Shown: positions 10,801-23,560 of the stretch, one piece after another
Position numbering within the stretch: the first letter of the stretch is position 1
Layout: the number at the start of each line of letters is the position of its first letter
Source: Perognathus longimembris pacificus
Taxonomy: Eukaryota; Chordata; Mammalia; Rodentia; Heteromyidae
Length of the DNA: 64,000 nt
Direction of reading: 5' to 3'
Assembly: GCF_023159225.1 (NCBI RefSeq)
Contig: NC_063161.1
Coordinates: 118,709,958 to 118,773,957 of the forward strand
The notes under the pieces: model-generated
The model's database searches: none
What the model was told of the DNA's origin: nothing
The model's input: only the letters and a program-made list of their open reading frames with translations
Translations under genes and position numbers: made by a program

Positions 10801-13614
10801 GAGAGAGAAAGAGATAGAAAATAAGTGAATGTTGTATTTTTATCCTTATGTAATTATTAATTCATACCATTTTACCAATATATTTGGATAAAGTGGGATG
10901 TAATCCTCTAGCATGCCATGAGGTGAGGTAGGCTATTTCTCTGCTGTAATTTAGGAGTGACATAGGTTCATTCTTATAGTCTAATACCAAAATTAGTCAG
11001 TGTTTGTGAAATTTTTATTAGTGAAGTATACAAGGTAATCTTTCTAAACCCAGGTTATTTTAATGCATGTTGCACAGGACTTACATTAGGATGAGACACC
11101 ATTTGGTGGTTCCGTCCTCACTTTTGTTGTGGCTTAATAAAAATAGAATTTTTAACTCTCAGAAAAAAAAGTTGCATCTTTCAAATTTCTGCAATGATTG
11201 TAGTAACTAGCACAGGGCCTTTAGATACGGGCATCAGAACTGCTTGTAAGCCGAGACAGAAGGAATTACAGTTTATCACATGGTGCTCTAATTTTTCATA
11301 TTTCCCATGTTTTCTGACTTTATGTATAATCTAGTTCCTTTGGTGAAATGACAATCTTGCTTTTAATTTGTGTATCTTTTCAGGCTCCAGGGACGACACA
11401 TTCTCAGATTCAATTATTTGAGTTTCATTCTGTCCTTTGTCACTAAGCATATTCTACTGTTTCTGTGACATCATGAGTACTATTTAGTGACCCAAAGAGT
11501 GACCCCCTTCATAGTATTAGCATCAGAGTCTTTTCCTGGACAAGAGCATTTCTTGAACCAAAACAAATAACCTACTAGTTAAGAGTGTTGAAATAGACCC
11601 AGGAAAATGCATTGAAATCAAGTATTACCATCTTGCCATTGTTTCTAATTTTCTTCAGACATCAAACTTTGTGTTTTCACCAAAATGAGACAAGTTCATG
11701 TCATTTATTGTTTCCATCATAAAAACCATACCATGTGGTTGGATTTTGTCTTGATTGGCAGTACTAGCTCATGAGCAGTTTAGGACTGGCATAGCAGAGG
11801 TGATGTAAGTCCAAAAGGCTCCTAATTGAAGCAGGGCAGCACAGCTGTGTGGAGAGCCGGCCTGCTCACTGGGGTAAGCTGTTGCTATCAACCCCTTCTT
11901 TCCATGAGCTCAAAAATAAATGACTAAATCTCCCCAATTCCTGAACTTCAAGATTAAAACCCACATTGAATAAAGCCTAACTGTTCTGCCTCCCCTCCAG
12001 GGAATTTGCTTGTGGGAGCACCCAGCCCAGAAAGTAGCTAGTTAAAAGTTTTTGGCCATGTCAAGAAGATAGGCCAATGGCTACAACCAACAATGTCCTC
12101 TGGGTTTTCATTTGGTGCATTCCCAAGAAACTCAGAATTGATAAATCAGTTTGCCTATTTTCCTATATTCGTGTCCTCTATTTGGTCACAGAAATATTCT
12201 GTATCTAAATAAGCAACTGTAACCTTCCAGAAGAAATGATATAATTTCTATGTTTGACTATCATTACCCCAAACTTCACTAACATATTGCAAGTTACATA
12301 TAAGATCAGCACCCAGTAATCACTTGTCAGAAGGAATCAATAAATAATTATAATATCTAAAATACTTTAAAAATGACTAAAATTTCTTGTACTACATTGC
12401 ACTTATTTCTGTTATACTTTTCACACTTAGCCTACATTCTGTCTACCCCACAGGGTTGCGGGGGACAGCAGAAGGAATAACTTGCTTCTCATACCTCTAT
12501 CAAAATGCCTACTAATTAGATCTCATAAATGTGGTTGAATGACTAAGAAAATAAATAAGAGTGACTCAGCAAGAAATTATACAATGAGGGTTAAGTACAA
12601 CTAGAAAAGGAAAATGTGAACATTCATTTTTTATGTGAAACATTATTTCTGGTTTTGGTAAAACAAAGTTAAAAACTAATCATTTCAAAAAAGACCTATA
12701 TTTTCTGTTTCTCTCTTTCTTTCTCAACAAATACAGCCATATAATGAACAATAATCAAACAGCAATTCCTTTTGCTGTTGTCAATTAGGATGAATTACTT
12801 TTCATGCTTTCATATACCTTTTATCCATTAAGTTCTCAAGTATTTTTCCTTTCACAAGACTTGTCCAATGGAAAAACATGATATTTTTATTCACTTTAGT
12901 TTTATAAAACTTGAAAGTACTTATACACTTCCCTTTTAGCAGAGGCAATGTATGGATTCACCAAAACTCATTTCTTTTTACTCCTGGGCTCAATGCCAAA
13001 CTACATCTTTCTAGCCTTTTCCTGTGCTTTAGGCAGTACTGTGTGACAGTGTTCTGGTCTATAGCATATAGTCAGAAGTAGCACATGTCTCTGTATGCTT
13101 AACCCTTTGCACATGATCCTCTAAGCATCAAATACATCAAGCCCTCTCTGTTTACCTGGCTGCTAGATGCAGAGAATCCAGTAAACAATTTTCAAGCCAT
13201 AAGGAATGGTAGACACAGAAAGTAGTAGGACTAGGTAGTGACTCCATGGAGCCCAGCTCTTCATCACCACTCTCACAGACTTTCACAGTGAGCATTTACT
13301 TAGTCAGGAGTAAGAAACAAACCTTTATTGTGTGTGAATACACTGAAATTTGTGGAAACGTGTTGTTATGCTGAAAATGTTCAAATAGCACATGCTTTGA
13401 ATTTAGATGCCATGCATGCTAGTGCTTACTTGTAAGTACTAAATCCACTTTCCACGTATTACATGGAAAAAGAAGTAAGAAGATGCACACCAAGTGGACA
13501 GTCATTTAGTCACTGAAATTTGCAATTTACTACATATTCAAAATGTACTAAGTAGTTGAGGGTATTTTACTACAGGAAAAAGAGTCCATTTTTCAAACAT
13601 ATACTCCCTGAGTG

Positions 13615-13870
13615 AGAGAAGTAGAAAGGAATGAAGAAAAAAACCAACAGAGACAGGTCTATGGTAAGCTAGTTAAAATCTCCTAAAACTAAGCAGGGCC
13701 TAACCAACAGGATAAGTCACAGAACCAAACAGATCCAAGAAGAAAACAAAGACAACAGAAAAAAGACTAAGAAGCAAAAACCAAAGCATAAGCTAAAGCT
13801 CAAAATACAGACTATCAAAAAATTAAGATGTAAGCAAGTGACAACAGTGGAAAGAAACAGAATCCAAAGG
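13615..13870 (+). repeat. A/purine-rich low-complexity tract
   Basis: About 250 bases with few T, built of irregular aagaaaacaa-like units. No repeat family is recognised. Confidence 0.4.
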
Positions 13871-13969
13871 CAAAGAAATGTTTTACATAGCAGCACATAA
13901 AGTACAATACATTTATTTAGTCAACCTGGTATTTTAAGTATCTTTGGCATATTTTTCTTGAGTCATCTC

Positions 13970-14420
13970 TCAGTTTTGACTCTATAACAAAATACCCAAG
14001 GCAGCTAGCTTAATAAGAGAAGCTATTTATTTGGTTCCTGCTTTCAGAGGCTGTAAGTCCAAATGGCATAGCTTGAGGTCTGTGTCAAAGGGCTGCTGCC
14101 CTTGGCTGTATGTATCACTTCATGGCATGGGCAGCAATGACCAGAGTATTTGAGTACAAGCAAAGATTACTTCTCAGACCAGGAGCAGAAAAGGAAATAG
14201 GCATCTATCCACAATCCCTGAGCAAACACCCCCCAATGACCAAAAGATCATTAAAGAGCTATATCTTCTGTACTACAACCTGGGACCCAAGAAGTGAACC
14301 ATGATGGAGCTGTGTATAGGAGACACACAAGCCATCCCCAAACTGTAACTGTGCCCCATGTGGAGGTAAAACTCTGGCTTAGGAATGTAACCCCCTGGTC
14401 TTCAATACTGATTGCATGTT
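13970..14420 (+). repeat. Ancient interspersed repeat (family not named)
   Basis: The opening 'acaaaatacccaaggcagctagcttaat', then 'atttatttggttcctg', then 'gaggctgtaagtccaa' matches a common old mammalian repeat pattern. A 3' part of the same kind appears at 58850-59075. Confidence 0.35.
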
Positions 14421-14925
14421 CATGGATGAACACGACCCTGTTGTGCAATTCCTTTTATATTTTGGCTGCATATCTATGCACTTATTTTCACTTCCACTTA
14501 ACTTCTCAAGATGCTATGAGAGATAAAGCTACTGTGTATTGCAAACTCAAAAGTTGCGATCACAGGTCAAGTGATTACTTTCCTTCAGGTGAAAATCATG
14601 TATCTACTATCTGCTTAACAAGAAGCCTAGGTTCCACAAAGACAGCTAAAGTTTCCATGAGACATAGATTAAGCCCCAGTACTCACAACGAGACACTTGG
14701 GTTCTCTTTTTAGGTGCTTTGTGTGAATTTTAAAAATTTACAAAAACAATTCTTTTGTGGTCAACAGTTTTGTGATGTTTTCGATTGCTCTATCTTGTAG
14801 CTCAGCCTATAAATACATTTTCTGTCCCACTTTAGATATTATTTTTTAACCCTATTGTCTGTCTGTGAGTGTTAATTAATTAGGGCTTCTTCCATAGTGT
14901 TACCACCATCTCCTTCTCCTCCTCC

Positions 14926-15128
14926 TCCTTCTTTTGCCAGTCCTGGGGCTTGAACTCAGGGCCTGAGCACTGTCCCTGGCTTCTTTTTGCTCAAGGCTAG
15001 CACTCTTATCACTTGAGCCACAGTGCCACTTCTGGCCTTTCCTATATATGTGGTGCTGAGGAATCGAACCCAGGGCTTCATGTATTCAAGGCAAGCACCC
15101 TACCACTAGGCCATGTTCCCAGCCCCAG
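14926..15128 (-). repeat. ID-dimer SINE, antisense
   Basis: Reverse complement of the two-monomer tRNA-like SINE, with B-box and A-box copies in both halves. The short direct repeat agtgttac (14896-14903 and 15129-15136) may be the target-site duplication, with a (TCC)n-rich expanded tail between. Confidence 0.9.
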
Positions 15129-15280
15129 AGTGTTACTTTCATGTAATATGTTGCTTCAAATATATTTGACTTCAGACTTTAAAATTATTCTTATTGTGCA
15201 AGAAAATACACAGGAATAGATTCTTAGGTAAGATTAATTCTTTAGGGCAAAAAAGTTATTGAAGCAAATTGTTAGTTATA

Positions 15281-15420
15281 CATGCTACAATGCCTTGTAA
15301 TCTTAGTGATTGGAAGACTGAGTCAGAATGATCAAAAGTTCAAGGCCTGCCTGAACTATACAGTAAGTTTTATGCCAGCCTACATTAAATAGTGAAATTT
15401 TGTCTCAAAACAGAGAAAGC
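15281..15420 (+). repeat. B1-like (7SL-derived) SINE
   Basis: Order 'aatgccttgtaatctt', 'gaagactgagtcagaa', 'aagttcaaggcctgcct', 'gaaattttgtctcaaaa' matches a rodent B1 monomer. Confidence 0.8.
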
Positions 15421-15714
15421 AGATTGCTGTAATTATGAGGATTATCACAATGCTTGACCAATATATAGGGAGTTTTTAACCTATTCTTCTATCACTGCAA
15501 AATCATATTGTCAGACCCCAATTTTATGTTCTTACTACTGTATTAATATTGCAATATCCAAAATCTATGCAAAGAAACATTCAACTTGGAATTATAGTTT
15601 TGTAACTGTAATTACTATAGTACATTGCATCTCCTAGTATCCTTAGCATTTTGCTAGAGTTTTACCTAAAGTACTTATTTTCTTTCTCTTCTTTCTATCC
15701 TGTCTTTTTCTTTC

Positions 15715-15810
15715 ATTGTTTTTGAGATAGATGCTTACTAAATAGCTTAGGCTGACCCCAGCAAACTTGTATACTCCTGCCTCATTTCCTGAGGGTGTGC
15801 ACCCCACGTT
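15715..15810 (-). repeat. B1-like SINE fragment, antisense
   Basis: 'tttgagatag', 'agcttaggctgaccc', 'actcctgcctcattt' is the antisense B1 pattern. Partial. Confidence 0.55.
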
Positions 15811-17081
15811 CCTTAAAATAATTTAATTAAACTAAAATGAAGGTAGATGAAAGAAAAGGAATAGCAGAAAAATCAATCAGGGGAGGCATATACCATTTAT
15901 AATAGGGATTTAGTCTCCTTCTGAGGAACAAACTTTCAGAACTCTAATAGTTTCACCACCTGTGAATTATTTGGGTGCACCTCATAAGCGGGTTCTCTCT
16001 TCTATTTGTTTAAAGAAATAAGTAGTATGTTCGCCAATTCTCCACTACATTAATTTTCACGGAGTTTCCATTTTCATCTTCATTGCTTTTTCAGATTTTT
16101 TCCAAAGTTTCTGCCATTCTCCAACTAAAGCTTTGGGTATTTTCTTTTCAATTTTTGTCTGGGGACATTCTCTGAGACGATTTGGTACATTGGCATAAAT
16201 GCTGGGGCAAAGGAGTGTGATAACCTAAGATATCCTGACATAAATCCCAAGAGCTCTAAAGAAACGAGACAGGAAATTGTGAGCAACTTACAATAAATTC
16301 AAACTGTCCAATAAAATAAATAGACTTCACTTTGTTCTCGTAGTAAGGTATGGTGGGGTGTCCAATTTCTCAACTGAGCTTGCCAGCTCTAATCTCAATC
16401 ACCATTTGAAGTTTGTACATGTATTGTTCAGCAATAGAACCAGAATGGAAAAGGTAATGGAAACAATAAGAACTCCTACTGTTCAAGTGCTGAAGTGAGA
16501 TTTGATAGTAATTTTTAAAAAAAAAAACTTGCCTGTTCTTTCATTTAGTTGTTATAAGCATTGGTCACGGACACCTAATATAATCTCCTTGATGGGCCAC
16601 GTGCTTTTACTTGTCATTTGGGGCTTGTAGCTAGTCTGAGATAACAAACATACTTTGAATATATTGTCATAGAGGTAGCTTAACAGCGCTTAGATTTCCA
16701 GGCCATTCATCCACCAGTTCTTTTGAATTAGAAAGGATCTTTGAGGAATATGGCATGTGCCCTCAATTGACTGAGATGGTTTTGAAGACAAGAGTTGGAT
16801 TTGATTTATGTCTTGGCTATCTTTGTATCCTTGCCAACAGGTAGCCTGCTGTACATAAAGTTCTTAATGTAAATTAGATGTTTGAATACATGAATTAATT
16901 TCCTATTCTAGCTTTATAGTTTGGAAAATAATCAGACTTTAAATACAGACATTTGCAAAGGACTTTGTAAGGAGAATCCTGATGATGCCAAGATCTGGAA
17001 CCCTTTCTTTTCCACTTATTCTCCTTTAGTTAAATTCATTGTCTTTTAAACATACCACATTACTACTAAATACCTGTAAAG

Positions 17082-17231
17082 AGCTGGGCATTAGTGACTC
17101 ATGCCTATAATCCTAGCAAATTCAGGGGGCTGAGATCTGAGGATCACAGTTCAAAGCCAACCTGGGCAGGAAAGTTCATGAAACTCTTACCTCTAATGAA
17201 CCACCAAAAGCCAGAATGGAGCTGTGGAGTT
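17082..17231 (+). repeat. B1-ID composite SINE, cut off at its right monomer
   Basis: The left monomer and linker (ctaatgaaccacc) are intact. The copy stops just after 'gctgtgg' and L1 3' sequence begins. Confidence 0.8.
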
Positions 17232-17432
17232 GTGACTAAAAAATGATATAACAGTGATACTCACAAGACTATGTTGGAAATGAACTTTACAACTTGGGAC
17301 TAGAGGAATTGGGGGGATGCAAAGAGAGAGAAAACGAGGGAAGGGGTAACACTGTTCAAAAAGAAATGTACTCATTACTTATGTAGCTGAAACCCCTCTG
17401 TACATTATCTTTACAATAAAGTAATAAAAATA
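17232..17432 (+). mobile_element. L1 3' end fragment
   Basis: Carries the 3' UTR signature of the local L1s: G/A-rich tract, 'actgttcaaaaagaaatgtactcattac', 'cccctctgtac', 'caataaagtaataaaa'. It abuts the preceding SINE. Confidence 0.8.
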
Positions 17433-18639
17433 CAAGACCATTGAGCTGGCCTTGGGAGAGAGAGAGGAGTCAAAGTGTCAACTGATGTCACAGACAGAAG
17501 GAGCCAAGGAACCAATGGAGTTGTTGGAAAACAATCTTTATCTATCAGCTTATAAACATCAAGATAACCTGAAAAGAACAGGGAACTAATATCTGCAAAG
17601 CTTGTGTCTTTCCAGAGACTTGTGTTATAGTAGTAAGTCATCACTTCTCTTGCTTTCATTACTTTGGTTACATATCTGTATAAATAACTGGCATAAAAGA
17701 CCTTACAAATAGTACTGTGAGCTTTCTTCTCTCCCCTTAGTGTAAAACAGCATCATCATTCCTCTGCTGGATTCTTGGCCATACACTGTTGAACAGAGCA
17801 GATGTGGTACAAATATGGGGCTTTCTTCATGTAATATCAGAAAGGGTTTGGAAGTGGGGTGGGGAAGACAGGAATTAATTGGCGTACTTTGCACAGGTTT
17901 TATGTTGCTGTCATGATACTATTTTCTTTAAACTGTATATTTAACTATTGCTGATGTAAGGGGGTCTCTGCCTAAAGAAATAGACACATTAATTCATTAT
18001 TTATAGTGATTCAAGAAAGAATGTGTTAGAAAAACTCTAACTTTCTAAAGATTTATATTTAAGGTTATTTTTGAGTCATGCCTTTTCTTTCCTGAAATCC
18101 TTTTCTTAAAAAAAAAATGTAATACTGAAACCAAAGCTTAATGAGTGTATTACTCTGTCTCTGTGTTTATTTGATACATAAACACCTGTCTTTTCAATCA
18201 TAGAACTGTGCTTATGCAGTGAAACCTTTAAACCAGCCCTTCATTCAAGTGCATAAAAGGCCAATGAGCCTCATGCATACAGGATGCTACTAGCAGTAGC
18301 TTTCTCTCAAAAAGGTTTGCTCATTTCAGTTGTGTGTTGCTGAGACTCCCCAGATTAGTACTGTTTGGGCTCCATGATTTTAAAAATCCTATCCAGTATT
18401 GTATGCCTACCTTAGAGTTGTAGATAATTTAAAGAAGTGATTCCCGGATATTTGCATTTCACAGGCCACTAAAATTTCAAAAAGAAATAAAGGGATGATT
18501 TGCAGATAGGAAGGAGGTTTAGAAAATACACAATTTCTCATTTTTATTGTCATCTAAGGACATTAATAAAAGAAACTATCACCATAGTTTCATAAGGGAA
18601 ATAACATTAGGAAAGAGAAGGCTTCCTTCATTGTAAGAA

Positions 18640-18835
18640 ACACTTCACATATATTAATTTAACTAATTCTCCAGTGGAGTCGTTGCAATTATTTTTCAGA
18701 TTATTTTAGCAGATGGGTTTACTGAGGCACAGAGAGGTTATTACACGCCTAAAGCCACTCAGCTGCTTGCAGCTGAGTGAGGATTTGAACGGACACAGCA
18801 TACCCACTTGTTTCAACTCCACATTTTGTTTCATG
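18640..18835 (+). repeat. MIR
   Basis: Clear MIR core: 'agcagatgggtttactgaggcacagagaggtt', 'agccactcagctgc', 'tgaggatttgaac'. One of the best preserved MIRs in the window. Confidence 0.8.
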
Positions 18836-19079
18836 CAAGCAAGAACCTAAAAACCATTTGAAAAAGCCAATGTTCCAGGTGCAAAATTTCAGAAGAAAAA
18901 AATACCACATATAGTTTATAGGAAACTAGTGTCCTTATTTTTCTCTTTATTCTGTGTACCAATAAAAAATGATTCTGTGTTATCAGTGAAAACTTCATCA
19001 TGGGCTGGATGGCTCCATGACTGTCTCTTTTCCTTGAGATCCTTTTTAAAAAGAAAGTTTAGAAGATAACAGAGATGGA

Positions 19080-19400
19080 CGCTGAGCAGAGCCTAGAAGG
19101 GGCTGCAGTGGCATAAAAGGGCTAGAAGTGGAAGGATGCTATCCTTTTCTGTCTGAGTGCCTCAGGCTCCATCCTAGGCAGAAAGCACCTCAGTAGGAGT
19201 TTACTAGCCCAAGGGGAGAGAGAAGGAGCTTCCCAAGCAGAGTAACTTGCTTGAGCAAAGGCATCGAGGAAAGGATGGAGAGATGAAGTCAAGGAACAGT
19301 GAGTAAATCTCAACAGCTGAGTCTAGCCAGGTTATACAGGACCTTGCAGGCCATGCCCAGAAACTTTTTAGAAAGACAGCTCTGTGGCCGCACAGAGTGG
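19080..19400 (+). repeat. Ancient interspersed repeat (family not named)
   Basis: 'gagcaaaggcatcgaggaaagg' followed by 'ggttatacaggaccttgcaggccatg' resembles a widespread old mammalian element. Open frames in it on both strands look accidental. Confidence 0.4.
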
Positions 19401-19614
19401 AGCGGCCTAGAGAAAAGTGATCAAATGCTACAAAACGTTTTCTCTCCTCCTGGTGATCATCCCAGAAGTCAGAAGGAACAGCTACCATGAAGAAAAAGAG
19501 AGAAAGTCTGGCTGTAAGGGCTATCCAGCTATGAGCTGGAAAATCCTCTTATGGACATCATCTTAAGGCTCAAGGACACTTAGAATACCAGCTTTGTGCT
19601 AGAGCTCCCTTAGG

Positions 19615-19690
19615 GCCCTACTGTTTAGTAAAGATCCTGGCACTGAGGAGGTGCTCAATAAATGTTGGCTAAGTGAAAGTATGAGAGTGC
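19615..19690 (+). repeat. MIR 3' fragment
   Basis: 'gatcctggcactgaggaggtgctcaataaatgttgg' is the MIR 3' end pattern. Confidence 0.65.
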
Positions 19691-19921
19691 ATGAATTTTA
19701 CTCAAGGAATCCCTATTGAAAATTGTGTCTTAGTGTCAAGGATGATATTTTCCAAACTATGTGAGTCCTTTGTGAGAAAAAAAGAAAAGAACTTTCTGTT
19801 ATTAAGCAAAGCATGAGTTGCAGGCACAATCTTGCTGGAGAGATGCATAAACAGTTAGACTTCACCCTTTGTTCACACTCAGTGAGTCCAAGGGTATTTC
19901 CGAAGAGCAGTCCTGTGTCTT

Positions 19922-20045
19922 TTTAAAAAACAAGTTTTATTTAATTTTGTTGTCAAGATAATGCACAAAGGGTTTAAAGTTACATATGTAAGGTAGTCGG
20001 TACATTTCTTGTCATACCAGTTACCCCTTCCCTCATTTTTCTCCT
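19922..20045 (-). mobile_element. L1 3' end, antisense
   Basis: 'ttattt', 'ttgttgtcaagataatgcacaaagggt', 'gttacatatgtaaggtagt', 'tacatttcttgtca' is the reverse of the local L1 terminus. Confidence 0.75.
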
Positions 20046-20402
20046 TTGAGAGGTTAACCGCCCTCAGGTAGCAAAAAGGCATGTTTGCTCCTTTGTTCCT
20101 TCTTGGAGGCAATGTGGTCATTTCTCTGTTCTCTTATCAAACAGAACCTCACCAGGTTCCAATAAGGACTTTCATTTGGGCCACCAGCAAATACATTTGC
20201 CCCAATTCCTGTAACTTCCACACTGTCTAGTCTGGGTGCCATATGTCAGTTCCCCTTGCAGCTGAGTTTCTAGTAAAGATGCAGGAATCTCAGTGTAAGT
20301 CATCTGCTCTGGTTAAACACTCATTGGCACTCTTTAGAAAAACAAGCCATTTTTAGCAGGAAATGATGGATTTAGAGATTTAAGATAAAACTGGAGATTT
20401 TA

Positions 20403-20475
20403 GCAGTCCTGGGGATTGAACCCAAAGCCTTACACATGCTAAGCAAGTGCCTACCATTGAAAGTGACACCTCCAT
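20403..20475 (-). repeat. tRNA-like SINE fragment, antisense
   Basis: 'cagtcctggggattgaaccc' and 'gcaagtgcctaccattga' are inverted B and A boxes of an ID-like monomer. Confidence 0.65.
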
Positions 20476-20889
20476 CAGTGCATGAGAGATGCTTGCTGTA
20501 AAAAAAAAAAAAAATAACTCCCTGGTTTCATTAAGGAAGCTTGAGCTTAATTTCACATAAATTCCCTGTGAATCCGATCACTCAGGAGTCTTATATTTAA
20601 TCAGCCACTAGAATCCTTTGTGTATGTGTATTTTTCTTCTCCTAATTATAAACAAATAGTCTCCACATGGTTCTTCATGCAGCTTTAGTGAAAAATTGAT
20701 TATCTGTTGGCCTCACCTCATAGCATAGAATTGCTTCGGAACACCATCAAACAAGTTTTTACGCATTATATCAGATGGTCCTTCTTTCATAATAATTTTG
20801 GACATCTACCACTTTTACTTTCCTCTTTTCTTTCCTCAAAATTGAGTATAGAAGCATAAAAATCTCATCAGATTTCGAAAAAGGAAAAA

Positions 20890-21010
20890 TAGATTCCTAT
20901 GTGCCAAGTACTGTACTATCTCTTTATAGATGTTGATATATAAATCAACCACATCTATTTTAAAGATAAGAACACTGAAGACCAAAGCCTAAAAGGTGGT
21001 ATGAATTGTT
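20890..21010 (+). repeat. MIR-like fragment
   Basis: 'tgtgccaagtactgtact' then 'ttaaagataagaacactgaagacc' follows the order of a MIR-type repeat. Confidence 0.5.
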
Positions 21011-21799
21011 CCCCTTTTTGCCTACGTGTATTCATTTCTTATAGCAAACAAATCATATTAAAACATGCAGTACAGATTATTTTCCATGTTTTTTGAACTA
21101 TGTTTTTGGCCTCTTTTGGCAGAAACCTCACCAATGTGCTGAGTGATTTCCACAGTTTCAGAGAACCGAGTTCATGAGAGTTCACAGCTTGTACCGTATT
21201 TCATCGATCCTAAGATACACAGGGTTTTTTTTCCCCCTGACTTTAGAAACTTGGATGAACTTTGAATTGATATCAGGTCATAGTTTAGTGGGTGATTTCT
21301 ATGTTAAAAAAATACCACAGTACATAAAATAATAGTGTGATTTCAATCTCTGGTATCTGGAATAGTGTATCAGGGTCTTTCTAATATGTAACTACTGGGA
21401 GCAAAGCTAGGCTTGAAATTCAAATTCAGAAATTCATTTATGGACCCTTTTCAATCCCATTCACCACCCTCTAAGGCAGAAGGCCCTGCAAGTTTCCCCT
21501 AAACTGAGGCACTTGAGAGGATGCGCACTGAACTCACCAGCTCTTTTCTGTCCTACTAACATTCATGGCCCCTGCCTAGGACCCCTTGTCTTTATCTATG
21601 TGAGCCAAATTTTCTTTAATCTGAAAGTTACTAGAGTGTTTTCAATTCTGACATTTTCTCAGTATCAGAATCAGATGAGTGTTTGTCAAAGCTATGAAGA
21701 TCCAGGCCCTTCTCACCTGACTTCATACAGCCTAAGCTTTGGTGTTTTATTAGCTTTCCAAATGATTCTGGCAAGCATGCTACCACTTAAGCACTGCTT

Positions 21800-21915
21800 T
21801 TTTCTTTTAGTTTGCTTTTCAGGGGAGGTCTTGCTCCTTTGTCTAGGTTGGCCTCAAATAGAGATGATTCTCCTACCTCCCACAAATGTGCAACACAATG
21901 CTCCTTACAATTCAT
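21800..21915 (-). repeat. B1-like SINE, antisense
   Basis: 'tttgtctaggttggcctcaaa', 'gatgattctcctacctcc' is an antisense B1. It accounts for part of the open frame 21513-21917. Confidence 0.65.
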
Positions 21916-22746
21916 AGGCTATAGTGGCATCTGTAATGTGAGCTATCCATTTGGATGTTTAAACTTTTTATTCCAAACTAGCGACCACAGACATATTAAA
22001 ATATTTTGTGTAAGACAGAAATTAGAACCTTTCTGAACCTAATTTGAAAGGACAAAATAAAACAGATACTCAGGATAACCAGTTTTCTGCATCTGGTGAT
22101 CATCTAATTTCTTCTTTATTTTCCTTTTGGGGGATGGTCATTGTGTCAAATTAAGTATTTGGTCTAGCTTCTCATGACTCTGCTTGGACGACTAAGCTTG
22201 CTTCCTGTCTGAATGACTTAGTCTTTTCACCCAACTACAACCACTTACTTAACTGGACACAAAGACCTTCTAGGCTGCTCTTCTCTGCTGGGAAAACTGG
22301 TTGTGATAGATTTCTCAATTACCCTTTTAATAGCAAGTCTCTGTTTCCCTTCTCTTCCTAAAATAGCCACAGATCTTTGGTGTCTTGTAGGGACAGTGTA
22401 AAGATCCAATGAATGGCAAAAGTACTTTGAGGACCACAGAGCCCCAACTGTATCCCGCCCTGCTCAAAAGTTCTTATTGGCTCTAGCTGCCAGTGTACTT
22501 GAGGACCCATCACTGTGCTGGAAATTAAGGCCCCATACTGTCCCACAGTTACAACCATTATCCATAGCTGAGTCAAGGTACAGGGAGAACCACAGTGCTG
22601 CAGAGGAACTGACCTGCCAGACCTGGAAATGAAGTACATCATTCAATGACAATGGAAAAAGGAGTCCAGACTAGTAGAAGGGATGGAAAAGAGGGAACAG
22701 CAAGGAGTGACATTACAGAAGTAGAATGAAAATTGACTTGTGCATG

Positions 22747-22750
<4 letters not shown>

Positions 22751-22794
<44 letters not shown>

Positions 22795-22870
22795 ATGCTT
22801 CCCCCTCTGTGTATGTCTGTTTGTGTGTGTGGGGGGGGGGAGGGTCTGTGTCTGTGTCTGTGTATATGGA
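22751..22870 (+). repeat. (GT)n microsatellite with degenerate flank
   Basis: About 20 GT units at 22752-22790, then 'gtatgtctgtttgtgtgtgt', a G run at 22830-22840 and (TGTGTC)n-like units. Confidence 0.9.
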
Positions 22871-23039
22871 TGTAGGGAAGTAAAAGAGGAAAGAGGTGTG
22901 GGGGAGGGGAAACCTGTATAGCAAAGTTCATATGCTTTTTAACTCTATTTGGGAAGGACTGCTAAAAGATTAGAGCCTCAAATGTTGAGTTTGGTTTTAA
23001 AAAGTTGAATCTATAACAAAGCATTCCTGTGATGGAAAT

Positions 23040-23560
23040 AATATCTGGGAGATTGGAAGAGATGTCACTTTGTCCATTGCCTACAAAGAGAAATGCAAGT
23101 GAGAGAAACTAAGTAAGGTCACTAGGGTGGAAATAGAAGAGTTGGAGCCCTGGGAAAGAACCTCAGGAATGCCAGCATTTCTCAGTCAAGATGAGTAAGG
23201 AAAGGCAGGAGAGCATCTGGCCAGTTCTCACTGCCAGAGACACTAGGGGGGCATATTCCACAGGGAGAGGTGAGAAGGTCACAGGATGTGGTGAATGACA
23301 GGATCTGATGGTGGCAGAGGTGCCACGTCAGTCAGTCAGGAGTGGGCAGAAGCCAGATTATACAGCATGGAGGAATTTTTGGGTGGTGAGGAAGTGGGTG
23401 GTGAGTATGTGGATTAGCCTTTCCAGAAGCTCCAGAGTAAAGGAAAGCAGCCAGAAGCCAGCAGAATGCTCACCACTGACAATGTGGAAAGAAAAGCAGA
23501 GAGCGAACTGGGAGATAAAAGTAAGCTTGGTTTTAATAAAAAGAGGAGAAAGCCCTTTCG
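23040..23560 (+). repeat. Ancient interspersed repeat (family not named)
   Basis: 'gagccctgggaaagaacctcaggaatgccag' and 'gtgggcagaagccagattata' with 'gaggaagtgggtggtgag' resemble a widespread old mammalian element. The open frame 23308-23643 falls inside it and looks accidental. Confidence 0.4.

Noticed and set aside
14294..14713. 139-residue open frame, among the longest in the window
   Set aside because: Overlaps an old repeat. It has no recognisable domain, no splice or promoter context, and chance frames of this size are expected in 64 kb.
21513..21917. 134-residue open frame with hydrophobic segments
   Set aside because: The 3' part is an antisense B1-like SINE and no family is recognised.
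22643..22931. Thr/His-rich and Cys/Val-rich frames on both strands
   Set aside because: Translations of a (GT)n microsatellite.
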